Below are positions 17,585-26,154 of a DNA stretch of 64,000 bases, one piece after another (the stretch's first letter is position 1; every line of letters starts with the position of its first letter). Below the pieces are notes generated by a model. That model saw only the letters and a list, made by a program, of their open reading frames with translations. It was not told the DNA's origin and searched no databases. Both the position numbers and the translations under genes were made by a program. Source of the stretch: Variovorax sp. PBS-H4 (GTDB taxonomy: Bacteria; Pseudomonadota; Gammaproteobacteria; Burkholderiales; Burkholderiaceae_C); the NCBI RefSeq assembly GCF_901827205.1, contig NZ_LR594675.1, positions 1,674,001-1,738,000 on the forward strand, in the 5' to 3' direction.

Positions 17585-18766
17585 ATGAGCACTCTATTTT
17601 CTCCCTTGACCTTGCGCGGCATCACCGTGCGCAACCGCATCGGCGTATCCCCGATGTGCCAGTACAGCTGCGTGGAGGGCGTACCCACGGACTGGCATCT
17701 GGTGCACCTTGGCTCGCGCGCGGCGGGTGGCGCCGGGCTGGTGATCACGGAGGGCGCGGCGATCTCTCGCCAGGGGCGCATCACCCCCTCGGATCTGGGC
17801 ATCTGGTCGGACGAGCAACTGGACGGACACCGCCGCATTGCGCGCTTCATCGCCAGCCAGGGCGCGGTCGCAGGTATCCAGCTTGCGCACGCCGGCCGCA
17901 AGGCCTCACGCGTCCCGCCCTGGGAGACGGACCCCAGTCAGACCCAGGGCCGGCCGCTCGCCTGCCACGAAGGAGGATGGGTCCCGGACGGACCGAGCCC
18001 GATCGCGTTTGCGCCAGGCTATGCCGTGCCCACCGAGGTCAGCCACGACGAGATCTCTCAGGCAGTCCGCGACTTCGTTGAGGCGGCCGAGCGTGCCGAT
18101 CGCGCCGGCTATGACTGGATCGAAGTGCACGCGGGCCACGGCTATCTGCTGCATTCGTTCAATTCCCCTTTGGCCAACCAGCGCAGCGATGCCTATGGCG
18201 GGTCGCTTCAGGGCCGATGCCGACTGACGCGGGAGGTGGCGCGTGCGATCCGTGCGGCGTGGCCCCAGCACAAGGTGCTGGCGTTTCGCCTGTCGTACAC
18301 GGATTGGGCCGAAGGCGGCTGGACGCTGGAGGAGACCGTGCAGCTGTGCGCCTGGCTGAAAGAGGATGGTGTTGATCTGATCGATGCCAGCTCCGGAGGC
18401 AACACGCCGAACCCGGCGGTCAAGGTGGGGCGCGGCTACCAAGTGCCGGGCGCAGAAACCATCCGGCGCCAGTGCGACATGCCCACCGCGTCCGTAGGCT
18501 GGATCGACGAGGCGGAGCAGGCAGATGCCATCGTGCGCGAGGGCCGTGCCGACATGGTGATGCTGGGGCGCGAGATGCTGCGCGATCCCTATTGGCCGCT
18601 GCGCGCTGCGCTGCGATTGGGCGTCGCTGCGCAGGCCCGGCTGCCCGTCCAGTACAGCGCTGCGTGGGCCCACCTCGGCAGCTTCAGCTTTGATCCGATC
18701 ACAGCACCGCAGATCAGCCACGCCGGCAATCCTGCGGTCGACGACGCGCGGCATCTGATCCTCTGA
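17585..18766 (+). CDS. NADH:flavin oxidoreductase (old yellow enzyme, YqjM type)
   Basis: This FMN-dependent ene-reductase of 393 residues reduces activated C=C bonds with NAD(P)H. The motif SPMCQYSC near residue 23 marks the YqjM/thermophilic-like class, HAGRKAS follows, and HAGHGYLLHSFNSP with NQRSDAYGGS is the active-site barrel strand. The start at 17585 is five bases after the cupin stop; the frame is open upstream only as a shadow. The C-terminus runs about 35 residues past the usual end. It is the last gene of the rightward unit, before a bidirectional terminator. It could remove unsaturation from a ring or enoate intermediate. Confidence 0.92.
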   Translation: MSTLFSPLTLRGITVRNRIGVSPMCQYSCVEGVPTDWHLVHLGSRAAGGAGLVITEGAAISRQGRITPSDLGIWSDEQLDGHRRIARFIASQGAVAGIQLAHAGRKASRVPPWETDPSQTQGRPLACHEGGWVPDGPSPIAFAPGYAVPTEVSHDEISQAVRDFVEAAERADRAGYDWIEVHAGHGYLLHSFNSPLANQRSDAYGGSLQGRCRLTREVARAIRAAWPQHKVLAFRLSYTDWAEGGWTLEETVQLCAWLKEDGVDLIDASSGGNTPNPAVKVGRGYQVPGAETIRRQCDMPTASVGWIDEAEQADAIVREGRADMVMLGREMLRDPYWPLRAALRLGVAAQARLPVQYSAAWAHLGSFSFDPITAPQISHAGNPAVDDARHLIL

Positions 18767-18824
18767 CACAAGGAGGCCGGTCGGCGAAGAGCGGACCGCA
18801 TGGCGGGAGGAGACTCCAAAGCAG

Positions 18825-18853
18825 AAGGGCCGACCACGAGCCGGTCGGCCCTT
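18825..18853. terminator. Bidirectional terminator hairpin
   Basis: AAGGGCCGACC and GGTCGGCCCTT form a perfect 11-bp stem around a 7-base loop. It lies between two convergent genes, the flavin reductase ending at 18766 and the amidohydrolase ending at 18877. On the minus strand a moderately T-rich stretch follows; on the plus strand there is no U tract. The position makes a shared terminator the simplest reading. Confidence 0.6.
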
Positions 18854-18876
18854 CCGCACTTGACGCCCGGATCAGA

Positions 18877-20280
18877 TCAACCAGCGTCCGCCAGTTCGGT
18901 TTTTGGCAACGCCCGGGGCATCCAGTGCTCATCGCTGGACAAGCCGGCACGCTCGAACAGACGGTCGCGCGCCCCGTTGACACGGCGTTCCAGATCCGCA
19001 AGGTCGACCCCGACGAGCTGCCCGTGGCGCTTGACCGCCCGGCCGGCGACGAACACCGAATCCACGTTTCCGGGGTGCGCCGATTCGACGATGTTTCCGT
19101 ACGAGTAGTTCAGCGGCATCATGTTGATCTGGCTGGCATCGAGCATCACGACGTCGGCGTCTTTGCCGGGTGTGAGTGAGCCGCAGATGTTGCCCAACCC
19201 GCAGGCGCGGGCGCCTTCAATGGTTGCGAAGCCGAAGACCTCTTTGCTGGTCAGCGGGATTGGGTCGAAGTCGCGGTTCTCCTGCAGCGCCTTGCGCGCC
19301 TCGTTGCCACGCGTTGTACTCAACAGCAGCCGCATCGCAGCGAACATGTCGCCAGGTGCCGATGAGACCACATCCACACACAGGCTCGGCTTGAGGCCCA
19401 GCTTCAGCAGGCGCAGCGTAGGTGGATCGCCAAATCCTTCGTTCAGCGCCGTGTCGGGCGCCAAGGAGGCCGAACCGCCGCTGTCCACCAGGATCTGGAG
19501 TTCGTCATCGGGCAACGTGCAGCAGTGCACATAGTTGGTACCGCGGTACAGCAGGCCGCGGGCCTGCAACTGCTTCATGGGCTGGACCGCGGACCAGCGA
19601 CCCACGCCGACATGGACCGAGATCGGCAAGCCGAGTGCGTGTGCCTGGCGGAACTCCTGTTCGGTCATGTCCAGCGGCGTGAACTCCGGCCCACGCGCCG
19701 CAAATGCCATGCGCAGTAGCTGGTCCGAGGACGAGAAGTGCTCAAGTTTCACGCGCGCCACGTCGAACATGTTCGACGGCTTGTCGTTGGGCGGAATCCA
19801 CTCGTCGTTGCCATTTCCGTAAGCCCATACGGCGCGTATGCCGGCATCGCGCAGGCCCGCGATCGCGCCATCGGCATGGTCGGGCGTGTTGTTGTTGTGG
19901 CTCCAGTCGAACAGCGTGGTGATGCCGGCATTGAGGCACTCGAGCGCGCCGAGATGGTTGGCCAGCCGCATGTCATCGGGCGTGAACAGCCCGCCCATCA
20001 CCAGACGCATGCCGGTGTAGTACTGACCCAGCGTCCAGTCGGTGCCGACCGCTCGCAGCAAGGACTGCCAGGTATGCCGGTGGCTGTCGACGAAGCCGGG
20101 CATCACCACCATGCCCCGCGCGTCGATTGCTTCGGCGTCGCTCGCGTCGATCGACGGCCCGACGGCTTCGATGCGGCGACCCGCGATGAGCAGGTCGCCG
20201 CGGCGCAGATCACCGACGGCCGGATCGCCAGAGACGATGGTGCCGCCACGCAGCAGAGTGCGTTTTTCGTTTTTGTTCAT
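18877..20280 (-). CDS. Amidohydrolase-superfamily hydrolase/deaminase
   Basis: This 467-residue metal-dependent hydrolase has the layout of the guanine deaminase, hydroxyatrazine hydrolase and SAH deaminase group. The metal motif HRH (His67, His69) is in GFVDSHRHTW. Further ligands are likely in ISVHVG, YVHCC and the Asp of LCVDVVSSAPGD. The C-terminal LTPGKDADVVMLD is a family hallmark. It would hydrolyse a C-N bond, such as deamination or dechlorination of a ring, or open a cyclic amide. It is the last gene of the leftward importer operon, 36 bp after the enoyl-CoA hydratase gene, hinting at a nitrogen-containing substrate. The exact reaction is unknown. Confidence 0.88.
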   Translation of the reverse strand: MNKNEKRTLLRGGTIVSGDPAVGDLRRGDLLIAGRRIEAVGPSIDASDAEAIDARGMVVMPGFVDSHRHTWQSLLRAVGTDWTLGQYYTGMRLVMGGLFTPDDMRLANHLGALECLNAGITTLFDWSHNNNTPDHADGAIAGLRDAGIRAVWAYGNGNDEWIPPNDKPSNMFDVARVKLEHFSSSDQLLRMAFAARGPEFTPLDMTEQEFRQAHALGLPISVHVGVGRWSAVQPMKQLQARGLLYRGTNYVHCCTLPDDELQILVDSGGSASLAPDTALNEGFGDPPTLRLLKLGLKPSLCVDVVSSAPGDMFAAMRLLLSTTRGNEARKALQENRDFDPIPLTSKEVFGFATIEGARACGLGNICGSLTPGKDADVVMLDASQINMMPLNYSYGNIVESAHPGNVDSVFVAGRAVKRHGQLVGVDLADLERRVNGARDRLFERAGLSSDEHWMPRALPKTELADAG

Positions 20281-20316
20281 GTTGGATCTCCAGGCAGGTT
20301 GGCTGACGCGTTCGGT

Positions 20317-21135
20317 TCAGCTGGAAACTTCAGGCAGGCGGGCCGAAGGGAACGCCGGGGGCCGCTTCCCTCGCACCGAATCCAGTCCTTCGGCGGCGTC
20401 TTCGCCGAGGAAGTCCTGCATCTCCAACGCTAGCGAATGGTCGAAGATCGGACCGGCCATGCGCATCCACTGGTTGAGTGCGACCTTGGTGTGGCGGATG
20501 GCCGTCTGGCTACCCTGCGCCAGGCGGGCGGCCACGGCCAGCGCGCGGTCCATCAGCTCTGCACCTGGTACGCACAAGCTCACGAGGCCGATACGCTCGG
20601 CCTCTTTCCCATCCAGGAAGTCAGCGGTCATGAGGTAGTACTTGGCTTTGGCGATACCGCACAGCAGGGGCCAGACGATGGCGGCGTGGTCGCCCGCAGC
20701 GACGCCCAGCTTCACGTGCCCATCGGTCAGGCGTGCGCCGTCGGCGATGATGCTGATGTCGGCCAGCAGCGCAACGGCCAGGCCAGCGCCCACAGCGGTG
20801 CCATTGATGGCCGACACAATGGGTTTTTCGCAGGCGAGCATGTTGTAGACGATGGCGGCCGCCTCCTGTTGAACGACGGCGACCTCGCGCGGGTTGCCGA
20901 CGATCTGCTCCACCCAGGCCAGGTCGCCGCCGGCGGAAAACGCGCGCTCACCCGCACCCGTCACGACGACGACCTTGGTCTGTGCATCGGCTTGTACCAC
21001 GCTCCAGAGCTGGGTCAGCTCCCAATGCATCAGGCCATTGGTCGCGTTCATGACCTCCGGCCGGTTGAGGGTTGCGAGCAACACGCCGTCGGGGTGGCGA
21101 TCGAAGCGGATGAACTGAAAATCTTCATAGTGCAT
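20317..21135 (-). CDS. Enoyl-CoA hydratase/isomerase family protein
   Basis: This 272-residue crotonase-fold protein has the oxyanion segments AFSAGGDLAWVEQ and NGTAVGAGLAVALLADI. The usual hydratase glutamate region is replaced by TDGHVKLGVAAGDHAAIVWPLL, a pattern seen in an uncharacterised crotonase subgroup. Hydratase activity should not be assumed; isomerase or hydrolase activity is possible. It lies between the LivF gene (13 bp) and the amidohydrolase, on the same strand, so it is co-transcribed with the second importer. Confidence 0.88.
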   Translation of the reverse strand: MHYEDFQFIRFDRHPDGVLLATLNRPEVMNATNGLMHWELTQLWSVVQADAQTKVVVVTGAGERAFSAGGDLAWVEQIVGNPREVAVVQQEAAAIVYNMLACEKPIVSAINGTAVGAGLAVALLADISIIADGARLTDGHVKLGVAAGDHAAIVWPLLCGIAKAKYYLMTADFLDGKEAERIGLVSLCVPGAELMDRALAVAARLAQGSQTAIRHTKVALNQWMRMAGPIFDHSLALEMQDFLGEDAAEGLDSVRGKRPPAFPSARLPEVSS

Positions 21136-21148
21136 GGGCGGGGTCCTA

Positions 21149-21880
21149 TCAAGTCGGGTGGTCTGCGTCGGCGCCTTCGCTCACGCTGAGGTAGCGTCGC
21201 TGCAGCGACGCATCGGCCGCAAAGTCGTGTGTGCTGCCTTGCCAGACGATGCACCCTTTCTCGATGACGTAGTGGCGCTCTACCACGCGGCTGACGGACT
21301 CGACGTCCTTGTCGATCACGATCATCGCGACGCCACCCTTTGCGAGCGTGCGCAGGATGTCCCAGATCTCCTCGCGGATCAATGGCGCCAGGCCTTCGGT
21401 GGCCTCGTCGAAGATGAGCAGGTCCGGATTGGTCAGCAGTGCGCGCCCGATGGCCAGCATCTGCTGCTCGCCCCCGGACAGCAGATTGCCAGGGTTGAAC
21501 AGGCGCTCGCGCAAGCGCGGAAAGAAATCAAGTACGCGCTCCAGCGTCCAGGCGTTGGGGCGATCGGCCCGGCGGTTGGCCACGAGCAGGTTCTCGCGGA
21601 CATTGAGGTTCGGGAAGATGCGCCTTCCTTCCGGCACCAGGCCGATGCCGCGGCATGCGATGGCATGCGGTGGCAGGTGGTCGATGCGTTCGCCCTTCCA
21701 TCGGATCTGCCCGTGCTGGGCGCGGCAGATTCCCATGACGGCGTTGATCAATGTGCTGCGGCCCATTCCGTTGCGGCCCAGCAGGCCGATGGGCTGCCCG
21801 CTCGCTATGGACAGCGAGACACCGTGCAGCACCTTGGCCGAACCGTAGCCGGCATGGACGTCCTCGATCTCAAGCAGCAT
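21149..21880 (-). CDS. livF: Liv-type ABC importer ATPase 2 (LivF family)
   Basis: This 243-residue ATPase has Walker A GRNGMGRST (Arg replaces the usual Lys in GKST), signature LLSGGEQQMLAIGRAL, and Walker B LLIFDEATEGLAP. The Walker A Lys-to-Arg change (about residue 42) is noteworthy, because that Lys normally holds the ATP beta-phosphate; some LivF proteins do show GMGRTT-like loops. Eleven bases overlap the LivG gene, the same junction style as the first importer. Confidence 0.92.
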   Translation of the reverse strand: MLLEIEDVHAGYGSAKVLHGVSLSIASGQPIGLLGRNGMGRSTLINAVMGICRAQHGQIRWKGERIDHLPPHAIACRGIGLVPEGRRIFPNLNVRENLLVANRRADRPNAWTLERVLDFFPRLRERLFNPGNLLSGGEQQMLAIGRALLTNPDLLIFDEATEGLAPLIREEIWDILRTLAKGGVAMIVIDKDVESVSRVVERHYVIEKGCIVWQGSTHDFAADASLQRRYLSVSEGADADHPT

Positions 21881-22640
21881 GCGCGACTTCCGGTTGGGTG
21901 TGCCCCAGGTAGGCGGCCTGGACCGCGGGATCGGAGCGGATATCGGCCGGCGCGCCGGTGGCGATCACGCGGCCGGCGACCAGCACCGTCAACCGGTCTG
22001 CCAGCGAGAACACCGCCTCCATGTCGTGTTCCACCATGACGATGGTGTACCGCCCCTTCAGTCGCAACAGCAGGTCGACCAGTTTGCGGCTCTCGTTGTG
22101 GCCCATGCCGGCCATGGGTTCGTCCAGCAGCAGCAGCTTGGGGCGCATGGCCAGGGCGATGGCGATCTCCAGCTGCCTGCGCTCACCGTGCGACAACTCG
22201 GCCGCGGTGGTATGGGCCCGTGCGTCCAGGCCTGCCAGCGCGAGTGCCTCGCGTGCCGGGCCGCAAAGAGACTCGTCGGTCGCCGCGCAGCGCCAGAACC
22301 GGAAGCTGTGCCCCTGGTTGGCCTGAACGGCCAGGGCCACGTTCTCCAGCGCGGTGAAATCCATCACCACCGAAGAGATCTGGAAGGATCGGGCGATGCC
22401 CAGCAAGGCCCGCTTGTGCACGGGCTCCCGGGTGATCGGCTGGCCTTCGAAATGGATGCTGCCCTCGTCGGAGCCCAGAATGCCGTGCAGTTGATGGATC
22501 AGTGTCGTCTTGCCGGCCCCGTTGGGACCGATGAGCGCGTGGAATTCATTCCGCCGGATGTCCAGGCACAGGTCCGACGTGACCTTGAGGCCGCCGAAAC
22601 GTTTGCACAACCCGGTGATTCTGAGGATCGCGTCAGTCAT
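21870..22640 (-). CDS. livG: Liv-type ABC importer ATPase 2 (LivG family)
   Basis: The 256-residue product has Walker A GPNGAGKTT, signature ELSHGERRQLEIAIAL and Walker B LLLLDEPMAGMG, followed by VMVEHDM. It is diverged from the LivG at 10059, so the two importers were not made by a recent local duplication. It overlaps livM by 8 bp and livF by 11 bp. Confidence 0.93.
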   Translation of the reverse strand: MTDAILRITGLCKRFGGLKVTSDLCLDIRRNEFHALIGPNGAGKTTLIHQLHGILGSDEGSIHFEGQPITREPVHKRALLGIARSFQISSVVMDFTALENVALAVQANQGHSFRFWRCAATDESLCGPAREALALAGLDARAHTTAAELSHGERRQLEIAIALAMRPKLLLLDEPMAGMGHNESRKLVDLLLRLKGRYTIVMVEHDMEAVFSLADRLTVLVAGRVIATGAPADIRSDPAVQAAYLGHTQPEVAHAA

Positions 22641-23690
22641 GGCCCGCCCTGTTCTTCCTGTGTGACAACAAGGCCTGCCCGAGGCCGGCCAGACCGGTGC
22701 GCAGGAATGCCACCATCAGGATGATCAGGATGCCGAACGGCAACTGCCAGTGGATGGTCAGACCGGAGAGTTGCAGCTCCAACAGGAGGAACACGGTCGC
22801 GCCAACGACCGGGCCCCAGATGGTGGTCATCCCGCCCAGGACCACCATCACGATCAGCTCGCCCGAGCGTGTCCAGGCCAAGTCGGCGGGGCTCACGAAC
22901 TGCTGGGTGAGGGCCAGCAGGACACCCGACAGCCCCGCCATCGCACCAGCGATGGTGAGGGCTGCAAGCTGGTAGTTCGTGGGGTTCAACCCAACGGAGG
23001 AGACGCGCCGTTCGTTGCCAGCGCAGGCGCGCATCACCACGCCGAAGCGGCTGCGCACCAGGCGCAGGCTGAGCACCATGACGGTCACGAGGCAAGCCAG
23101 GCACACGAAGTAGACGGTGGTGCGGTTCTGCAGGTCCAGGCCCGCCAGCTTGAGCTGCGAGTTCACCTGCAAGCCCTCGTCGCCGCCGTACTGGTCCAGG
23201 GAGATGAACAGGTAGTACAGCATCTGGTTGAAGGCCAGCGTGATCATGATGAAGTAGGCGCCGCGTGTGCGCAGTGCCACCATGCCCAGCACTGCGGAGG
23301 TCGCCGCTGTGATCATGATGGCAACCGGCGCGGCCACCAGCAGATTGGTCGTTCCCAGGGCGGACATCAGACCACCGCCCGAGGGATCCTCCGCATGCAT
23401 GGCGAGAATGGCCACCACGTAGCCGCCCAGGCCCAGCACGGCTGCATGCATGATGCTGATCAGCCCGGCAAACCCCAGCAGCAGGTTGAGTGACACGGCG
23501 GCGATGGCAAACACGATCACGCGCGCGAACACGCGGAGTAGAAAGGGCTCGTTCAATGCGTGGCAAGCGGTGGAACCATCGCGAGCAGCAGGCTGACGAT
23601 GACAATGGGCAGCCATGGCCCCACGTGTGGGCGCAGGCGCGACGTCGAGCCCGCGGGCGCGACAAAAGGGAGTTGGCTGGTGTCAAGCAT
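22633..23690 (-). CDS. livM: Liv-type ABC importer permease 2 (LivM family), frameshifted near the N-terminus
   Basis: The reading frame from 23616 encodes a typical LivM body (AAVSLNLLLGFAGLISIMHAAVLGLGG onward) but its first 20 residues look meaningless. A different frame starting at ATG 23690 gives MLDTSQLPFVAPAG and then a membrane helix LPIVIVSLLLAMVPPLA, ending in a TGA at 23553-23555. Joining them at about 23556-23561 (a -1 shift, equal to one missing base) restores a normal LivM of about 352 residues. ATG 23690 overlaps the livH stop by 8 bp, exactly like the first importer, which supports it as the true start. The frame break may be a sequencing error or a real lesion; no slippery heptamer is visible. 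Confidence 0.85.
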
Positions 23691-24555
23691 GGGCGGGGAA
23701 CAGTCCTTGGGGGCGCCATGCGAGCAGCAGCGCCATGAACAGGTAGATGACCATCGAGCCAAGTGCGGGATTGAGCAGCACTCGACCGAACGTGTCGGCC
23801 AGACCCACGAGGACCGCGGCGATGAACGCGCCACGCACGGAGCCCACGCCACCGATGACGATCACGACCAGCGCCAGGATGAGAATAGGCTCACCCATTC
23901 CCACCTGCACCGCGAAGATCGGTCCCGCCATGACGCCGGCAAGGCCGGCCAGCCCTGCGCCCGCCAGAAAGACGACGGAGAACACCGCCGTGACATTGAT
24001 TCCCAGCGCGGACGCGGCGACACGGTCGCTGGCGCCGGCACGCACCCAGGTGCCGGCACGGGTATGGACCACCAGCAGATACAGCAGCAGCGCAACCGCC
24101 AGGCTCACGCCCAACACCACCAGCCGGTAAGTGGGGTAGTGCAAGTCGGGCAGCAGTCGAACGGAGCCCTGTAACGCAACGGGCAACTTCATCTGCAGCG
24201 GGGTCGCGCCCCAGAGCATTCGAACGGCTTCGTTGATCACCATGATCAGGCCGAAGGTCACCAGAGTCTGATCCAGGTGGCTGCGGTGGTAGAACCACCG
24301 CAGCAGCAGTCGTTCGATCAGTGCGCCGAACAGTGCGGCGGCGGGCACGGCCGCCAGAATGGCCAAAGGGAAGCTGCCGGTGTGGGCCAGCACGGTCGCG
24401 CCGACGTACGCGCCCACCATGTAGAGCGAGCCGTGCGCCAGGTTGATCAGGTTCATGATCCCGAACACCAGCGTGAGGCCGGCCGAGGTCAGAAAAAGCA
24501 TCAGGCCGAACTGGCAGCCGTTGAGGGCTTGTTCTATCAGCAGGTTCAGCGTCAT
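23683..24555 (-). CDS. livH: Liv-type ABC importer permease 2 (LivH family)
   Basis: This 290-residue permease has the LivH core TLVFGIMNLINLAHGSLYMVG near residue 30-50 and VVIVIGGVGSVRGAFIAA near the C-terminus. It is the first gene of the leftward importer operon. The 399 bp upstream are shared with the divergent binding-protein gene at 24955. The ribosome site is weak. Confidence 0.93.
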   Translation of the reverse strand: MTLNLLIEQALNGCQFGLMLFLTSAGLTLVFGIMNLINLAHGSLYMVGAYVGATVLAHTGSFPLAILAAVPAAALFGALIERLLLRWFYHRSHLDQTLVTFGLIMVINEAVRMLWGATPLQMKLPVALQGSVRLLPDLHYPTYRLVVLGVSLAVALLLYLLVVHTRAGTWVRAGASDRVAASALGINVTAVFSVVFLAGAGLAGLAGVMAGPIFAVQVGMGEPILILALVVIVIGGVGSVRGAFIAAVLVGLADTFGRVLLNPALGSMVIYLFMALLLAWRPQGLFPAHA

Positions 24556-24954
24556 GGCTGGCCTGTCTTCGTTGTCTTGGGCATGTCTCGCTCCACGGTT
24601 TCAAGTGAAATCCCGGTTGTTGCACCGGGCGCCCTTAGGATGCCGTTCGGCCGCGCGGACCGTCAACAGCGACACGCCCGTAGTTCCGTACATTGGTAGA
24701 GCGTCGTCTTTGGCCGCCCGCCCAGCCAGGGCCCGCGAACCGAGGGCAACCCCGGCCGAAAAATGCCCAGCTGCACCTGCGCACCGATAGTCGATGACGC
24801 CCGGCTGGCGGCCGCATGCACCTCTTCCCACCCGCAGGCGACTGCCGTTGTACGGAACGATGCGGTCATCCGGATTGACGGGGCGATCCGTTGACGTGAA
24901 TCTTCCAGCCTGCAGGATGGCCTGCTGCTATTCAACTACACGCAGGAGACAAAG
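24556..24954. promoter_or_regulatory. Divergent control region of the second importer
   Basis: No gene is visible in these 399 bp between livH (minus) and the binding-protein gene (plus). Two imperfect copies of the operator-like dyad occur: TTCCGTACATTGGTA at 24684-24698 and TGCCGTTGTACGGAA at 24843-24857. A further inverted repeat, CCCGGT-TGTTGC-ACCGGG, lies near 24612-24629. An AGGAG ribosome site at 24943-24947 serves the plus-strand gene. Divergent promoters controlled together with region 2309-2548 are the likely content. Confidence 0.5.
24843..24857. promoter_or_regulatory. Operator-like dyad before the second Liv binding-protein gene
   Basis: TGCCGTTGTACGGAA matches the 2452 site except at two positions and lies 98 bp before the binding-protein start. 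The right arm ACGGAA is intact. It is weaker evidence than the perfect palindrome at 2452, but the location fits a shared regulon. Confidence 0.4.
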
Positions 24955-26133
24955 ATGGAACTTCCCTTCGCTCGTCCGAGCCTGGCGCTGGTCGCGGCCT
25001 GCGCGCTGTGCAGCCTTCCGGCGGCCGCTGCAGACAAGATCAAGCTGGGCATCCTGGCCACGCTGTCGGGTCCCAATGCGGTGATGGGCACCCAGATGCG
25101 AGATGGCTTCAACCTGGCGCTGGAGGAGAAGGGCGGCAAGCTCGGCGGGCTTTCGGTCGAGGTAATCCATGTTGACGACCAGCAGAAGCCGGACATCGCG
25201 CGGCAGGCTGCCAGCAAGCTGGTGGAATCGGACAAGATCGACGTGCTCGTCGGACCCATGTTTTCCAGCGTGGTGAACGCCGTGCTGCCCGTCGTCAACC
25301 AGGCGAAGATCCCGATGCTGGGCGTCTCCGGAGCGCCATCGTCTCTGGCAGGCGCCGACTGCTCGCCGTACTTCTTCTCGACATCTTGGCAGGGCGACAC
25401 GCTCGCCGAAGCCATGGGCATGACCTTGCAACAGAACAAGGTCCAGAAGCTCTATGTCATGGTGCCCAATTTTCCAGGCGGCAAGGAAGTGGTGGCCGGC
25501 ATCAAGCGCCACTTCAAGGGCACCATCGTCGGCGAGGTGTACACGCCACTAAGCCAGCTGGACTTTGCCGCGGAGCTGGCGCAGCTGCGTGCCGCGGCTC
25601 CGGACGCCGCCTTTGTGTTCTATCCCGGCGGCCTGGGTATCCAGTTCGTGAAGCAATATGCGCAGGCGGGATTGAAGGACAAGATTCCGCTCTATTCCGC
25701 GTACACCATCGATGCAGCCACACTCCCCGCCATCGGCGAAACAGCGATCGGCGTGGGCACAGCGGAGTTCTGGGGACCTTCCATCGACAACCCCGCGAAC
25801 AAGCGCTTCGTCGAGGGCTTCGAGCGGAAGTACAAGTACCCGGCCTCTTCATACGCGGTGCAGGGTTACGACGCCGCGCACCTTCTGGACAGTGCCGTGC
25901 GCAAGGTGGGCGGCAAGGTCGAGGACCGTGCGTCGATGTTGAAGGCGCTCAAGGCGGCCGACTTCCAGTCGGTTCGTGGCCCCTTCAAATACAACAACAA
26001 CCAGTTCCCCATCCAGGACCTGTACCTGGGCGAGATCGTCAAGGGAGCGGACGGGATGCCCGTCATGCGCTTGGGACGCAAGGTGTTCAGCGAGTACGCG
26101 GACTCCTATGCGGCGCGTTGTCCATTGAAGTGA
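24955..26133 (+). CDS. Liv-type ABC importer, periplasmic binding protein 2
   Basis: This 392-residue protein has a signal peptide (about residues 1-25, ending SLPAAAA). DKIKLGILATLSGPNAVMG begins a type I binding fold. Such sequences, with VIHVDDQQKPDIARQAASKL, are common among binding proteins for aromatic and other organic acids, but the ligand cannot be deduced. AGGAG lies 7 bases before the ATG. It is divergent from the livHMGF operon it should serve. Unusually, etfB starts about 20 bp after its stop, with no terminator between. Confidence 0.92.
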   Translation: MELPFARPSLALVAACALCSLPAAAADKIKLGILATLSGPNAVMGTQMRDGFNLALEEKGGKLGGLSVEVIHVDDQQKPDIARQAASKLVESDKIDVLVGPMFSSVVNAVLPVVNQAKIPMLGVSGAPSSLAGADCSPYFFSTSWQGDTLAEAMGMTLQQNKVQKLYVMVPNFPGGKEVVAGIKRHFKGTIVGEVYTPLSQLDFAAELAQLRAAAPDAAFVFYPGGLGIQFVKQYAQAGLKDKIPLYSAYTIDAATLPAIGETAIGVGTAEFWGPSIDNPANKRFVEGFERKYKYPASSYAVQGYDAAHLLDSAVRKVGGKVEDRASMLKALKAADFQSVRGPFKYNNNQFPIQDLYLGEIVKGADGMPVMRLGRKVFSEYADSYAARCPLK

Positions 26134-26154
26134 ACCATTTCGGAAGGAAGATTG

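Noticed and set aside
23553..23616. Programmed -1 frameshifting in livM
   Set aside because: No slippery heptamer or downstream pseudoknot is evident, and LivM proteins are not known to use frameshifting; a lesion or sequence error is simpler.
1..26133. A mobile element carrying the catabolic island
   Set aside because: No transposase, integrase, tRNA site or flanking direct repeats were seen. Base use seems slightly different from the right half by eye, but I could not compute it.
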